Shown here one piece after another: positions 52,301 through 62,240 of a stretch of DNA of 64,000 bases. This stretch comes from Liolophura sinensis (Eukaryota; Mollusca; Polyplacophora; Chitonida; Chitonidae). How positions within the stretch are numbered: the first letter of the stretch is position 1; the number at the start of each line of letters is the position of its first letter. A program made the translations under genes and the position numbers. Under the pieces are notes generated by a model. That model searched no databases. It was not told the DNA's origin and saw only the letters and a list, made by a program, of their open reading frames with translations. The stretch lies in contig NC_088302.1 of the NCBI RefSeq assembly GCF_032854445.1, positions 36,832,191 through 36,896,190 on the forward strand, given 5' to 3'.

Positions 52301-55300
52301 TCGTTTTGCCAACAAATTGTAATTAAAATTCTTTCAAGTTTTACAAAGCATACAGTCAGCCATCTTAAGATATTTGGATATGCTTTTATTATTTTTTTGT
52401 TTTGGCTATTCCATGCTCGGATAATTAGAATATTTAAATGAAAAACTTAGATGGAAAATGTTTTCAGAATGTGAACTTTTGTCTACACTTGCATATGTAC
52501 CCTTAATGTATTTATTTATTGATTAGTGTCTTACGCCGTACTCAAGAATATTTCACTTACACGACGGCGGCCAGCATTATGGTGGAAGGAAACCAGGCAG
52601 AGCAGATTGCTGACAGACCTTCCCATGTACAGCCCTTATTGTACATTCCACTCTCCAGTTAAATGGGTTGCATTTAATTACAGTGTTCATTATTATTATT
52701 TTTTTTAGGGCAACACGTTTTTTTAAGTATTCCAAACATGCAGGTCATGGGTTGTACCTTTTAAGTCGTCTCTAATTAGCACTTTCCGCTAAGTTCAAGT
52801 TCCAACCCCCGTCTAATTAGCTTGCCGTGGGATCCAGTATTTGTAGGTTATTGGATTGTATGGTCCTGTATGGACGAGTCCATACACGACCATACAATCC
52901 AATAACCTATTTATTATACACCCACTTGTCAAAAACGTAAGTAAATACACTCGACAAATAAATGCTAATAAAACGCTAAACAAATTGGGTAAAACCGTGC
53001 TAATTATTTCATATCGCGTAAGAATAGCGGATAGCCGGTCGCGGATGAATATGGAATACTGAATACAGCACTTTCATTGGCTGACGGAAAACTGGGTCAG
53101 GCGCACGTGGCAAAAGCGGTATTTTACAAACAGAAGTGTAAAGAAAAGGAATGCAGAAGTTTCAGTGAAAATTGAAAGTGCAGTTATTGAAAACTGCGCC
53201 ACCAAACAGACTAGTGTAATCTTTACAGGACGAGGACGAAAGAGAAGTAGAGTTTACTGACAAAGTTAGCTGATTATCCTTGGGATTCTGTGCGGAAGTT
53301 GATGGCATCGGAGTCGGGAAAACTTCGTTTGTGTGCACTTGAACTGACCGGCCGGGGGAGTGGAAGCGCGGGAGATGGTTGACTGAAGGCGCGATTGCCC
53401 TGAAGTAAACTCGACATTTGCTTCTGCTCTACGTGATCTAATTTAGAATCATACTCCTGGATGCTAGCAAGGATTTGTGTCAGGTGACCCGTATAATTTT
53501 ATGTGGATTTTACAAGGGTTTGGACAGTTGTTTTTCGGACCGAGTGATTAGTTTTCCGGTCTTTCAGTCCAGCAGCCTCGGCTGCCCTCGTCATTAGCTC
53601 TCCCAAACGATGCTCTCCCATTGGAGTGGAGTAATACCACACAGCTGCACCAGGTTTGAGGCGACATTCGGAAATAGGTGTGAGGTAGACCGGACTGTCC
53701 GGAGACACAGATTTTTCAGGACGAGCACGGGCGAACATCGTGTTGTGTCGTCTGCTTGTTGACAAACAAAAAGTAGTCCGTACGTGTGACGTCACAGTTA
53801 CAACTGTCCAATATATCAAAAATATTGGACAGTTGTGTTTACTACATAATATAGTGGGCGCTGGACACTTAGGTGTATAATAATGTATCTTATTATACAC
53901 CTAAGTGTCCAGCGCCTACTATATCGTATCTATACAGCGCACACACGTATAAATGTTTTTTTTTTTTTTTGCATCGGATCATATACAACTTCACAACAGA
54001 TAGTGTACTGGGCGTCAGTTTTGGCCTATTTATATACGGTACACTCTGCTTGCAAACCTTGCCATTGTGCAGATGGAATATATGTAGTATAAAATTTATT
54101 TTATACGTGAGGCAACACAACCTTATAGCTTCACTAGCATAATATAAATGTAGATATTTTATTGCCTGTTTGATATTTAAGAATATACGTATGTATGCTT
54201 GGGGTTTAACGCCGTAGCTAACAATTTTTTAGTCATATTACGACGAGGAGTCATTAGATAAATGTACATATACTGTGTCTAATTCATGTGGCAGGGTAAG
54301 TCTATGTCACCCAAAGAAAAGACATGCCACCCCACTCAGTCACTTTATACTGTGACACCCGGGTCAACCGGTCAGGTTTCCTTGGTCTAACCTCTCTGTG
54401 CTGAGCGCCAAGCGAGGCAGCAGCAAGTACCATTTTTAAAGCCTTTGGTATGACTAGACCCGGTTCTTCTGGATTCGAGGTTGGCGCTCTAACCATTAGT
54501 ACTTAAGACACATATTCATTTAGGCTCTGCATAATATGGGTAGGTCTACTTTTATAACCTATAAATTTACTCTTTTAAGTTCATTTCGAATGTTTTCCAT
54601 GTTTTCTTTCAAAGTTAAAAGGAATTTAATATAATGCTTCACATATGATTTATTTATGTTTTATTTATAACAGTAAACTCTTAGCGGCATTTCAGGAATG
54701 TTATAAGACTTATAGGATCACATATAAGACGGTGACCAGTATTATGGTGAGAGGAAACCTGGCGTAGCCCGGCGAACCCACGCCCATCCCTATGTTGTTG
54801 CCAGAGCTGCTGTAGGAAAAAGGAGTGGTTTAATATATTTATTTAAATTTACCTGAGGAGGTAATCCGGGGACTTTCACTTTGAGTTTGTAGAGTTTTCT
54901 GTTCTCCTCCAATTCCATTTGCCGTTGTTCCTTTTGTTCGTCAAACTGCGGGAGCGAGGTGTCCAGATGCTCGATGACGTAATGGTGGTCAGCCTTAATC
55001 CAACGGAACACAGGGAACTCGTACACATATTTACGGGCTTCATCTATCACCGAGATTCTATCCAGGTACCAAGAAGACCCCAGGCCCACCGAGTCTCTCC
55101 AGAACTCAATTTTTTTGACGCACCCAAACTGCAGGTCGTTAGGCAACTTAACTTTGAAGTCATCTGTCCCACCTCTTTCGAACTCGTTCCTAAAGAATGA
55201 ATCTAGTCTAAACTGTGGTGTCTTAGTTCCACGGTCATCATAAAACAGTATTTTGACGTTAGCGTCGGTTCCTGCCCCGGGTCTGTCCCCAGTGTACACG

Positions 55301-55332
55301 AGGACTATGTAAGATATAGCGGTAGCGTTCAT
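40375..55332 (-). CDS. LOX-B: inverted lipoxygenase paralog, truncated at exon 14 (629 aa)
   Basis: Same family and intron pattern as LOX-A, tail-to-tail with it. Exons from the 5' end: 54853-55332, 52016-52060, 51366-51494, 50767-50864, 50300-50435, 48981-49076, 47861-47957, 45186-45303, 44640-44732, 42735-42795, 42139-42244, 41818-41909, 40993-41166, 40375-40539. All fourteen are open and in phase. Introns are GT-AG except intron 12, whose donor is GC. H354, H359, H546 and N550 are kept. The Coffa-site residue 402 is Ala (AINT-L-A-L), predicting an S-lipoxygenase. Exon 14 runs into TAG (IE-stop) where LOX-A has its last donor, so the C-terminal 37 residues, including the iron-binding Ile, are lost although exon 15 survives at 39917-40031. 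The start is set at MNATAISY by alignment with LOX-A; an upstream in-frame ATG at 55437 is possible. It may be a recent pseudogene, or make an iron-defective protein. Confidence 0.82.
42360..42455 (-). mobile_element. Degenerate SINE family 1 tail
   Basis: tttatttatttaat ... ctcaagaatatttcactaaa ... gtaggaaacccggcgaga in LOX-B intron 9-10 DNA. Clearly related but eroded. Confidence 0.6.
42985..43235 (-). mobile_element. SINE family 1 copy in LOX-B intron 9
   Basis: Tail, body and a degenerate head are visible on the minus strand, with an internal deletion of the cccgggctctgccc core. Confidence 0.85.
43672..43925 (-). mobile_element. SINE family 1 copy in LOX-B intron 9
   Basis: Diverged near-full-length copy: gtgattggtgttttacgccg, then body, gaactcccgtccagtgca and head ggcctccatggtggagttgt. 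Confidence 0.85.
44065..44475. repeat. Minisatellite of about 45-48-bp units in LOX-B intron 9
   Basis: About 8-9 diverged units of tatcacagaatatcagaagg / tcaaaactggtctgaggta. Confidence 0.85.
45293..45420 (-). repeat. Tandem copies of the LOX-B exon 8 splice acceptor
   Basis: The exon 8 acceptor with its first exonic bases (ttttcag|gtttcactcac on the minus strand) recurs diverged at about 45324-45345 and 45355-45372, and nearly perfectly at about 45400-45419. Using the distal copy would insert sequence that hits a stop. Confidence 0.75.
45455..45890. repeat. Minisatellite of about 72-bp units in LOX-B intron 7
   Basis: Six units of gcgatttctggccacagtta / tacgggaagaaaattttgag / cgagaccattcatactagaa. 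The period near 72 keeps one frame partly open, but no gene is supported. Confidence 0.9.
46735..46960. mobile_element. TGTTAA-type MITE, copy 3
   Basis: Begins ttgttaaatttaacagaaag, has gtctgagtgatgctagaata, and ends with inverted gaatacattctaac / gttaacagattttc. LOX-B intron 7. Confidence 0.75.
47076..47255. repeat. 180-bp near-perfect palindrome (85-bp arms)
   Basis: Arms 47076-47160 and 47171-47255 are reverse complements with only two mismatches, around a 10-bp loop (aatatggttt). In LOX-B intron 7. Confidence 0.93.
48407..48628. mobile_element. MITE with TTAA target-site duplication
   Basis: TTAA at 48407-48410 and 48625-48628 flanks inverted ends; the 20-bp inner TIR gtctcacacgaagcgagttt (48415-) is exactly mirrored at 48601-48620. 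A TTAA target points to the piggyBac group, but the TIR tips were not matched to a known family. LOX-B intron 6. Confidence 0.8.
49711..49800 (+). other. tRNA-like sequence (SINE head or tRNA pseudogene)
   Basis: A box tggtcgagtgg (49718-49728) and perfect B box ggttcgaaacc (49783-49793), spaced as in a tRNA with a long variable arm. The 3' acceptor pairing is poor, and MITE copy 4 starts ~50 bp downstream. LOX-B intron 5. Confidence 0.55.
49848..50015. mobile_element. TGTTAA-type MITE, copy 4 (shortest)
   Basis: Ends aatctgttaattttaaaaga and tctgttaaaattaacagatt are inverted repeats, with an internally deleted body relative to copy 3. The clearest TIRs of the family. Confidence 0.8.
52508..52626 (-). 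mobile_element. SINE family 1, 3' part
   Basis: attagtgtcttacgccgtac, tcaagaatatttcacttaca, ccagcattatggtgg; truncated after ttcccatgta. LOX-B intron 1. Confidence 0.85.
52844..52909. repeat. 66-bp palindrome (31-bp arms)
   Basis: Arms 52844-52874 and 52879-52909 with one mismatch and a 4-bp loop (cgag). It lies on one side of the recombinase relic at 53274-53770. Confidence 0.93.
53274..53770 (-). mobile_element. Crypton-type tyrosine recombinase relic
   Basis: Minus-strand reading gives [47 protein letters not shown] (the HxxR box of tyrosine recombinases), then TLVKST and a stop at about 53499. The same frame resumes with YTGH...SIQEYDSK (expected second His and Tyr region) and stays open to a stop at 53274. 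This matches the C-terminal catalytic part of Crypton-derived recombinase ORFs common in invertebrate genomes. The N-terminal part is missing and an internal stop makes it non-functional. Located in LOX-B intron 1. Confidence 0.7.
53787..53835. repeat. CRE-like palindrome and 14-bp-arm hairpin
   Basis: tgacgtca at 53787-53794 within a larger dyad, then a perfect hairpin with arms caactgtccaatat (53801-53814) and 53822-53835. Directly upstream of the recombinase relic on its strand. Confidence 0.75.
53849..53924. repeat. 76-bp palindrome (35-bp arms)
   Basis: Arms 53849-53883 and 53890-53924 with one mismatch and a 6-bp loop. The tattatacacc sequence also occurs just beyond the 52844-52909 palindrome. 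Confidence 0.93.
54190..54510 (-). mobile_element. SINE family 2 copy
   Basis: Minus strand: head taatggttagagcgccaacc / tcgaatcc B box, ggtctagtcataccaaaggc, aaaaatggtacttgctgct, ctcagcacagagaggttag, ggtgtcacagtataaagtga. Best copy of this family. Confidence 0.8.
54655..54806 (-). mobile_element. Degenerate SINE family 1 abutting LOX-B exon 1 donor
   Basis: gaccagtattatggtgagag / gaaacctggcgtagcccggc / gaacccacgcccatccctat is a diverged SINE body about 46 bp inside intron 1 from the donor at 54852. Confidence 0.65.
54853..55332 (-). CDS. LOX-B exon 1: PLAT domain
   Basis: 160 codons, phase 0, ending ...VPGLPPQ before donor GTAAAT. It differs from the LOX-A PLAT at only about 20 of some 150 residues by eye, and long stretches are almost identical at nucleotide level. 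A SINE remnant lies immediately inside the intron. Confidence 0.93.
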
Positions 55333-56803
55333 GATGTGATTATTACCTCTCTGAACTTGCAAAATCACATACACCAGACACCTTAATCCAGGCACCTTTG
55401 CTTCAAATATGCAGACTCCTGATTTGCATTCTTCCACATAGTCTACTTTTCATTGGTTAGCTGCTCGCAAATGTCTAGCTACCTTGTACACACGGCCTTT
55501 GAAGTGTGACAGATGTACCCTGTAGATATAACGTGCGCAGTATAGGCTGCCTAGCCTGATAATACATGTGCGAGACAGCTAGCCCGTGACACGTGAGGCG
55601 CAGGTAAAACCCCGGCTTTGGACAAATATTTTATTTTTTTGAGTTTTTTTTTTCTTTTCGGTGTACTCAAGCAAATTTCACTTTTACGGTGGGAGGAAAC
55701 GGGGCAGACAAAGAATTTATAGATATTAACGGTCTCACTGGATTTTCATAAGGGCCTGGTTGACAAAAAGCGGTTGTATGATCAGTTGTGCATGCACTCT
55801 TGCATTCGTTCAAGTCCAATTGCCATCCACCAGAAGTAATTCCAAGCAATCATCGTACTCAATTATATTTACTCCAAACTCATCGACCAATCAGCGTGGA
55901 GAGTTTCTCAGCAATCGCAGATCAACCACCTGAATAAAGCATCCAGACATCCGAATACGATGACTCAACCCGCGCTAGAATGTGCGGCATACTTGGAAAA
56001 ACTATCACAGGACATTATAAGCGAAGCTCCGGGACTCGAGATTTCCGTTGATGGCATCTGAGCCATTTGGGGACATCGAGAGATGGTGGTCTGAAGGGTA
56101 GAGAGCGGTAAATGGAAGTCTTAAAAGGTTACCCTGATGGGCGTGTTAAACGATGGTCCAGGGGCTGCTGAGGCCCCGGAGCCCTCGCGACCTTAGGTTG
56201 CCATAGACGTATATACATTGTATAGTCATTCAAGTTTGTGCCCCCCGTGATACGGGAGTTTAAACAGTACGGAGGCGTAAAAGCGAAATGGATTAAAAAA
56301 TTGTAAAGGTGGAGGTGGGGGTGGCAGTTCAAAAGTCTATCCCAGCATATGTCTATTAGGCGAAGGCCCAGGGGGCGCTAGTAGCTCCGCGACCTTAGAT
56401 TGTCGTAGAGACGACTTTTCAGGCATTAAAAGTTAAATGATGCCAGGAGACGAGCGTGCAGGGTGTAAAAGAGTACGGAGCTGAAAACTGATAAAAAATC
56501 TAATAGAAGTGAAGGCGTCAGTGCGCCGAGTTTAGGAGTCGTGTTTCCAAGTGTAACATTGAGGCCGAGACTTTTATATGATAACTACAGATGAGAGTGA
56601 TTGGTGAATTTTTTGGAATGTTTACAAGGATTCGTGAAAGAGCCTTATTTGATCGACAGAAATTAAAGTAATTCTAAACTCCTATAATAATATTTAATAC
56701 TATATTACTTCATGTTATTTGTGAAAACCAAAAAGAATCTAGCTCTAAATTGCAGACCGGTTGCCAAAAGTATATATTTAGCCAGGCGCAGTTATAGACA
56801 AAT

Positions 56804-56944
56804 AATGGCACGAAGCAATGGTACGATGTCATCTTGCCACATCGCTTCGTGCCATCTTGCCATATTGCTTCGTGCCACCTTGTCATCTTGCTCCGATGTG
56901 CCGTGATATACAGCTTCGCATCATTGTGTCATCACTTCGTGCCT
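56804..56944. repeat. Degenerate inverted and tandem repeat (gcttcgtgccatcttgccat)
   Basis: One copy of tggcacgaagcaatg is inverted relative to several tandem cttcgtgccatcttgccat units; arms 56805-56820 and 56840-56855 pair with one mismatch. Confidence 0.75.
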
Positions 56945-57063
56945 TGGTATAATAATAATAATATTATGCGATGATATGTCCTTATCCGGCTTCCATAAAC
57001 CTGAACTTTGCATTTCCTGCCGGATCAAATTCTTACTGGCACGGAAAAGTGTGAAGGGGATGG

Positions 57064-57153
57064 AGGGGGGGGGGGGCGCATAGCCCACTTGAAATGTGGG
57101 AATTAACTGGGTCCACGCACGCCCCGACTCCGCCCCCCCCCCCCCCCCCCCCC
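57064..57153. repeat. Poly-G tract facing poly-C tract
   Basis: A G run (about 57066-57075) and a C run of about 20 (about 57133-57153) lie about 60 bp apart and could pair with each other or form G-quadruplex/i-motif structures. Confidence 0.8.
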
Positions 57154-57924
57154 GCCAATCCCGCCCACAAGTGCCTTTCGCTTGCGACTCAGTTAATCTT
57201 ATTAACGTCAATATTTAGCTGGTTATACTTATAACAATATACGCTTCTTTGGTACAACAGGGCGTTTACTGAAAGATCTTAAAGTGCATGGTTTCCAAAA
57301 AATATCGACAGGTCTACCTGTTTGGTAGGCCTATAGAGTAATAGCCACTACAGGCAAATGGACAATTAACTCCACCAGTGAATTTGTCAAATGATTTAAC
57401 AACGTACTAACGTACCGAACAGATCTGTACACTGTCAGATCTGCTGAGCCACACACTTGCAGGTTAATGGACTTAATAAATTTGTGTCTTCCTCGAACGT
57501 CAGGCGGGTGAAGAATGGTTTAAAAAATTCCTGGGTCGCGATCCAAATACCGATAACAACACAATATAATGAATGATCCGAGACCAGACTGTGAGCAAAA
57601 TTTCATCATAATTCGTTCATAGCAAACAGTCAGATAGACAGACGAGTAAACGCAGCCAAAACCATAACTCAGTGATGAGACGATTATAGAAGTTCTGTGG
57701 CTTACGGGATTGCGAACCTCCGCAGTTACCTCCCATATGCAGAAATGTTTTCCCTGCAACAGGCGGCGCTCTGATATGGAATTCCCCCATCGAAGAAGCA
57801 GTGCATGAAGTTCAAGACAACAGTGTAAAACACCTGCAAGTTCAGTGATTTCTTTGGAATTTCCAAGTTTATCTGAAAAAAAATGTCTTGACAGTTGTAG
57901 TCGGTGCTATCCATCTAACTGAAA

Positions 57925-60900
57925 ATGAGACCAGCAAGGCCGAGACGCAAGTCGGATCGGATGGCTTGTAAGCAGTGTCCAGCTTGCTGTGATCAGGTGA
58001 ATTTTGGTCCCTACAAAATAAATGCTAAAAGGTTACGATTTTTTCCAAATCATCGAATTATATATGGCTTAGGAAGATAGATCAGGAGTGTAAATACAGC
58101 GTGTACTCCCTGTGCACAGTATTAGAATTTGGGCCCTAGCTGAGTTGTTTTAAGCTGAATAGATGCCACTGGAGAACCACGCGTCACGAGTACGAATCAA
58201 GCTCATGTTGGTTGGGGTGCGGCTTTCTTTAGTGACAGTGGTGAGGCTACTGGTACATAAATACAGTGTGATGATATGTCAGATCTTACGTTTGTCCATG
58301 TGCGCTAAGATTAGCAATTCCACAGTAGTATAAAGTGGCTAGCATAACTTCAATGACACTATCAGGCTACACTACAGCTCCAGTTGTTTCGCATGCATGC
58401 AATCTGGTGGATACATAGATATAGAAGTGATGGTCCGCCATATTTACATTTGTCCATATCAGCAGTTAATGGCCATGGTAATCAGAATGTCCAATACCAA
58501 TTTTGTTGATAAGTATGACTTCTTTTTTTCTTCCTGTGGTCTCATAGTTTACATCCAAATATGACTTATAAAGTACATTCTGTTGTACTTTCTGATGTCA
58601 CCTTGTCACACTGTTATACTTTTCTGATGTAACATAGTCGTTTTGTTTGTCTGTATCTTCATCCATAATGTCTGATGTGTCCCTTTGTAGGTCCCAGTTG
58701 CGTGTAAATATTGTCCCTGTGGTCATCAGTTTCCTACTAGAAACAAGGCTAAACAAAAGTCTCTCCGAGAAGAATCTTCCAAAGATGATACAGCAGAGTC
58801 AGGTAGGATAAATATGGAATAGCTTTTTGTTAAGTTTTATGACTTAGTCACTAAGATTTAACCTCAAAAAACTTCACAAATGTTCAAGGATCATAATGTA
58901 TAGGATTTCATCGAGCTGGAAATCATGACAGACTCAATCAAGTTTGACAGTTAATTACGTTTGAATGCTTTAAATGGTTTGTAATGTGTGATACCAATTT
59001 GAATGCCTTGATGTCGTAAGTGATATTTCTAAATAAGTTTGGAATAAATCACATAGCGAACTCCTTTTAGTAAGCAGTATTGTTGTATAAATGCATGTTG
59101 TGTTAAAAAAATTATATTTTAATGGAAATCTCTGTATGTTACTCTAGTTCTGGAAAATCTCACACACTAAGGAATTAAGATAAATCATACTGATGCATAT
59201 AAATGTATGTTCTACTGAGTTACAGACCTATGTTTTTAGGTTTTAGTGACTTAGTCACTAAATTTATCTTCAAATTCAGAGTACATCCCAGATGTTCGGG
59301 GATCATATTTTATGGGATCTTATCGAGTTGCAAATCATGACAAAGTCACATTGTAATGCTGTCAATGGTTTTTAATGTACGATATGTCTTGATGTTATAA
59401 GTGATATTTCTAAATAAGCTCGGATAACATCACATGTTGTGTTAAAGGAATGGGGAGGAGGCATATTTTTAATCCTGTGAAGTGGCACTAGTGTGAAGCA
59501 GGACCTCGAGCCATTGTTACGTCAAAAATGGATTGTGTCATAACGATTACACTGTTACAGTATATCAGTTTCTATTGTAACTCTCTACTGCCTTTAATGT
59601 GACGTCATCATGATGAGACGGGAAAGGAAAATTTGACGTCAATAAAATGACATCAGGGTATTTGACAGGTCCCCATTATATTGAAAAGACAACTCTGTAT
59701 GTTACTCCAGTTTCTAAAAACCTCACACAATAAGGAATGAAGATAAATCATATTTATGTATATATAGATGTAGATTCTACTGAGTAAAAGAAATGCTTCT
59801 TTGTTTGCAGCTACAGTAGCATCTGAACCAAACACTGACTCGACGAGTAAAGATGGTAGTGAGATTGGAACAAAGCGAAGAACTGTTCGCACAAAACGAT
59901 TCCGTCCAGATTTCTTTAACCCAATGGAGGAGCAGGTCACTAGGCGCAAGCCAAAGGAGGTGAGAGTCATTTGGCAAATGTTACTTACATGTGTACGGGC
60001 TTGATGGTGTTCAGTCTTTCTTTGAGATGATGCTTGACACTGAAATGATGGCAGTTTTTTGCTCGCAGTTACAAATTGTTTGACTGGTGTTATACTTTCT
60101 CTTAACATTTGTTTTATTTGTTCTGTCATTATTTGTACATGTGCATTAAAGTTATGTTGATAAATACCAAACCTTCTCTTAAATCATCATTAACATTAAT
60201 CATCAATGAATATCATGTAAATGACACTTGCAGGGAGAGAAAGCCAAAAGGAGAAGAAGTAGGGCCAAAAGCAACAGTAGCACTGCCAAAGAAGAGACCA
60301 ATAAACAAGGTTTGTCGTTTAATCAGTTGTTTTGAGGGGTGGTATGAAACAGCTGGTATAACTCTTAACAATTATCCGTGCAATTGATTCTCTTGATTCC
60401 CAACTCACTGCACCACCCCATCCCCCCCACCCCCCCAGCATGGGTAAAGATACTGAATTCAGCTGTAAGCTGTGGTCAAACACTGCTGCCTGAATAATAG
60501 CTGGTGACATAATGTATAATACTTTTCCAACAATCTGGGCAAATTGTTGTTTTTCTGGGAATATATTTTCAAAAAGCTTAGAAATTGGTTGCGTATTTTT
60601 TTTTTTTTCAAAATTTTCAAAATGCCAGCTCATGCAGTTCCGTTTACATTGTTCTCAAAACTGGTTTTTCAGTGCCTATGTATAAAAGGATTATTAAACA
60701 ATACAGTTTATTCAATTTAACCCATATCCAGTGTATAGGTAACAAGAGAGTTGATACTTTTAATGTCAAGGCACTATGCCACACATTATCAGGATTCCAT
60801 TTCTGGTCAAGGAAACTTTCTTGATTACCTCACTTTCAATTCTTCTTTGGATCTTGGTTGACAGTCCCTTTAAGCTGTCAGTTGCACTCATGAGGCTGTT

Positions 60901-61590
60901 TTTATTTATTTATTTATTTGATTGCTGTTTTACGCCGTACTCAAGAATATTTAATTTATACGACGGCAGCCAGCATTATGGTTACAGTAAACTGGGCAGA
61001 GCGACTGTTTTGAAGTCTTTCAAATGTCAAATACCATCAATATCTTCCACCAAAATGCCATTCAAACCTATTTGTGTCACACGTGTGAAAGTAGCATCAA
61101 ATGCAAGAACTCAAGAGCCTCTCACCAATGCGATCACTGTGAGTTTAAGTCCAGCTCAGGCTGACTTCCTCTCTGACCATACGTGGGAAGGTCTTCCAGC
61201 AACCTGTGGATGGTTGTGGGTTTCCCCCCAGGCTCTGCCCGGTTTCCTCCCACCATAATGCTGGTCGCGTCGTATAAGTGAGACATTCTTGAGTATGCCG
61301 TAAAACAACAATTAAATAAATAAATCAATCAATCAAATGCAAAAGGTTTACTCCAAGCACTCTGGTTTCTTCGTCCTATGAAACTGACTGCCATTATATA
61401 AATCAAAAATTATTGTGTATAGCAAGATAAGATCATGATGCAGCTGTGATTTTTGTTGATTTCAGCCACACTGCCTACTCCTGAGGATGACATGTTTGCC
61501 AACCTCCCAGCTGAGAAAGCCTTGCAGTATTCAGTCATTCTGGCAGAATTAAACAGAAAACTTACCACTCAGCATTTCAAGCCTTTATGA
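57925..61590 (+). CDS. C16orf87: C16orf87 homolog (UPF0547 zinc-ribbon protein), 5 exons, 177 aa
   Basis: Exons 57925-57996, 58691-58802, 59811-59959, 60234-60309 and 61466-61590 give 534 nt including TGA, with consistent phases and GT-AG introns. The N-terminus is basic (MRPARPRRKSDR). A short zinc ribbon follows: CKQCPAC at residues 15-21, then VPVACKYCPCGHQF at about 25-38, i.e. two Cys knuckles separated by an intron. The middle is low-complexity, Lys/Arg/Ser-rich and resembles nuclear-localisation sequence (GEKAKRRRSRAKS). The C-terminus DMFANLPAEKALQYSVILAELNRKL matches the conserved tail of vertebrate C16orf87. Human C16orf87 is about 154 aa, so this is slightly longer in the disordered middle. 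I know no established biochemical activity for the family and claim none. Any 5' non-coding exon was not identified. It is divergently placed from LOX-B, 2.6 kb between start codons. Confidence 0.9.
58828..59795. repeat. Tandem duplication filling C16orf87 intron 2
   Basis: Unit A (58828-59230) and unit B (59238-59795) share gacttagtcactaa, tgttc(a/g)(a/g)ggatcata, aagtgatatttctaaataag, ctctgtatgttactc and aagataaatcata in the same order, with about 150 bp of extra sequence in unit B (59450-59660). Unit B runs up to the exon 3 acceptor. Confidence 0.85.
60902..61005 (-). mobile_element. SINE family 1, 3' part, C16orf87 intron 4
   Basis: (aaat)n tail, ttttacgccgtactcaagaa, ccagcattatggtt, gggcagagcg; head missing. 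It faces the copy at 61105-61325. Confidence 0.85.
61105..61325 (+). mobile_element. SINE family 1, C16orf87 intron 4
   Basis: cctctcaccaatgcgatcac, gagtttaagtccagctcagg, ggctctgcccggtttcctcc, gtcgtataagtgagacattc and an aaataaataaat tail. About 140 bp before the exon 5 acceptor (61465). Confidence 0.9.
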
Positions 61591-61639
61591 TGACTTAAAG
61601 TGTGTGCTCAGTAATATTATCATGGATGCATGGGCTGAA

Positions 61640-62240
61640 GAGTTCACAGAAAGTGATCACAGATGGATTGCATCCAATCCTGTAAACCACTTGAAGGATG
61701 GACTACACATGTATATGATGGAAGGGATTGTGTGAACTCATGTGAATGATGCATGGCATCCCATTAGCTGCTTGTGTGAATGATGGATGGCATCCTGTGA
61801 ACTATTTGTGTAAATGATGGGTGGCATCCTGTGGAGTATTCATTTGAATGATGGGTGGCATCCCATGAACTGCTCATGTGAATCATGGATGACATCCCAT
61901 GAACTATTCATGTGAATGATATATGACATCCTGTGAACTGCTCAGGAGAAAGATGGGTGGCATCCTGTGGACTATTCATGTGAATGATGGATGGCATCCT
62001 GTTAACTGCTTATATGAATGATGGATTGCATCCCATGAACTATTTGTGTGAATGTTGGCGTATCTTATGATCTGCTTAAGTTACAGATGGCATCCTAATC
62101 TATGAACTGCTTCCTGTAAAGGATGGATGGCATTTTATGTAAAGCATGTGTGAATGATGGACAGCATCCTATGAGTGGCTTTAGATGATGGATGGCATCC
62201 TGTGAGTGGCTTTAGGTGATGGATAGCATCCTGTGAACTC
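61640..62240. repeat. Minisatellite in C16orf87 3' UTR or flank
   Basis: About 14 diverged units of roughly 35 bp, consensus gaatgatggatggcatcctg followed by tgaactgctcatgt, starting ~50 bp after the stop codon. Confidence 0.9.

Larger units (their letters stand above)
55333..57924. other. Divergent intergenic region LOX-B / C16orf87
   Basis: Presumed to hold both promoters. It contains a degenerate SINE tail (55650-55705), two or three diverged ~220-bp tandem units (about 56020-56530, sharing ccgcgaccttag and agtacggagg blocks), a tggcacgaagcaatg repeat array (56804-56944), and paired G and C homopolymers (57064-57153). No promoter element could be assigned. Confidence 0.5.

Noticed and set aside
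55330-55437. Upstream in-frame ATG at 55437 as the LOX-B start
   Set aside because: The extra residues have no counterpart in LOX-A, whose start aligns with 55332. It remains possible but is not preferred.
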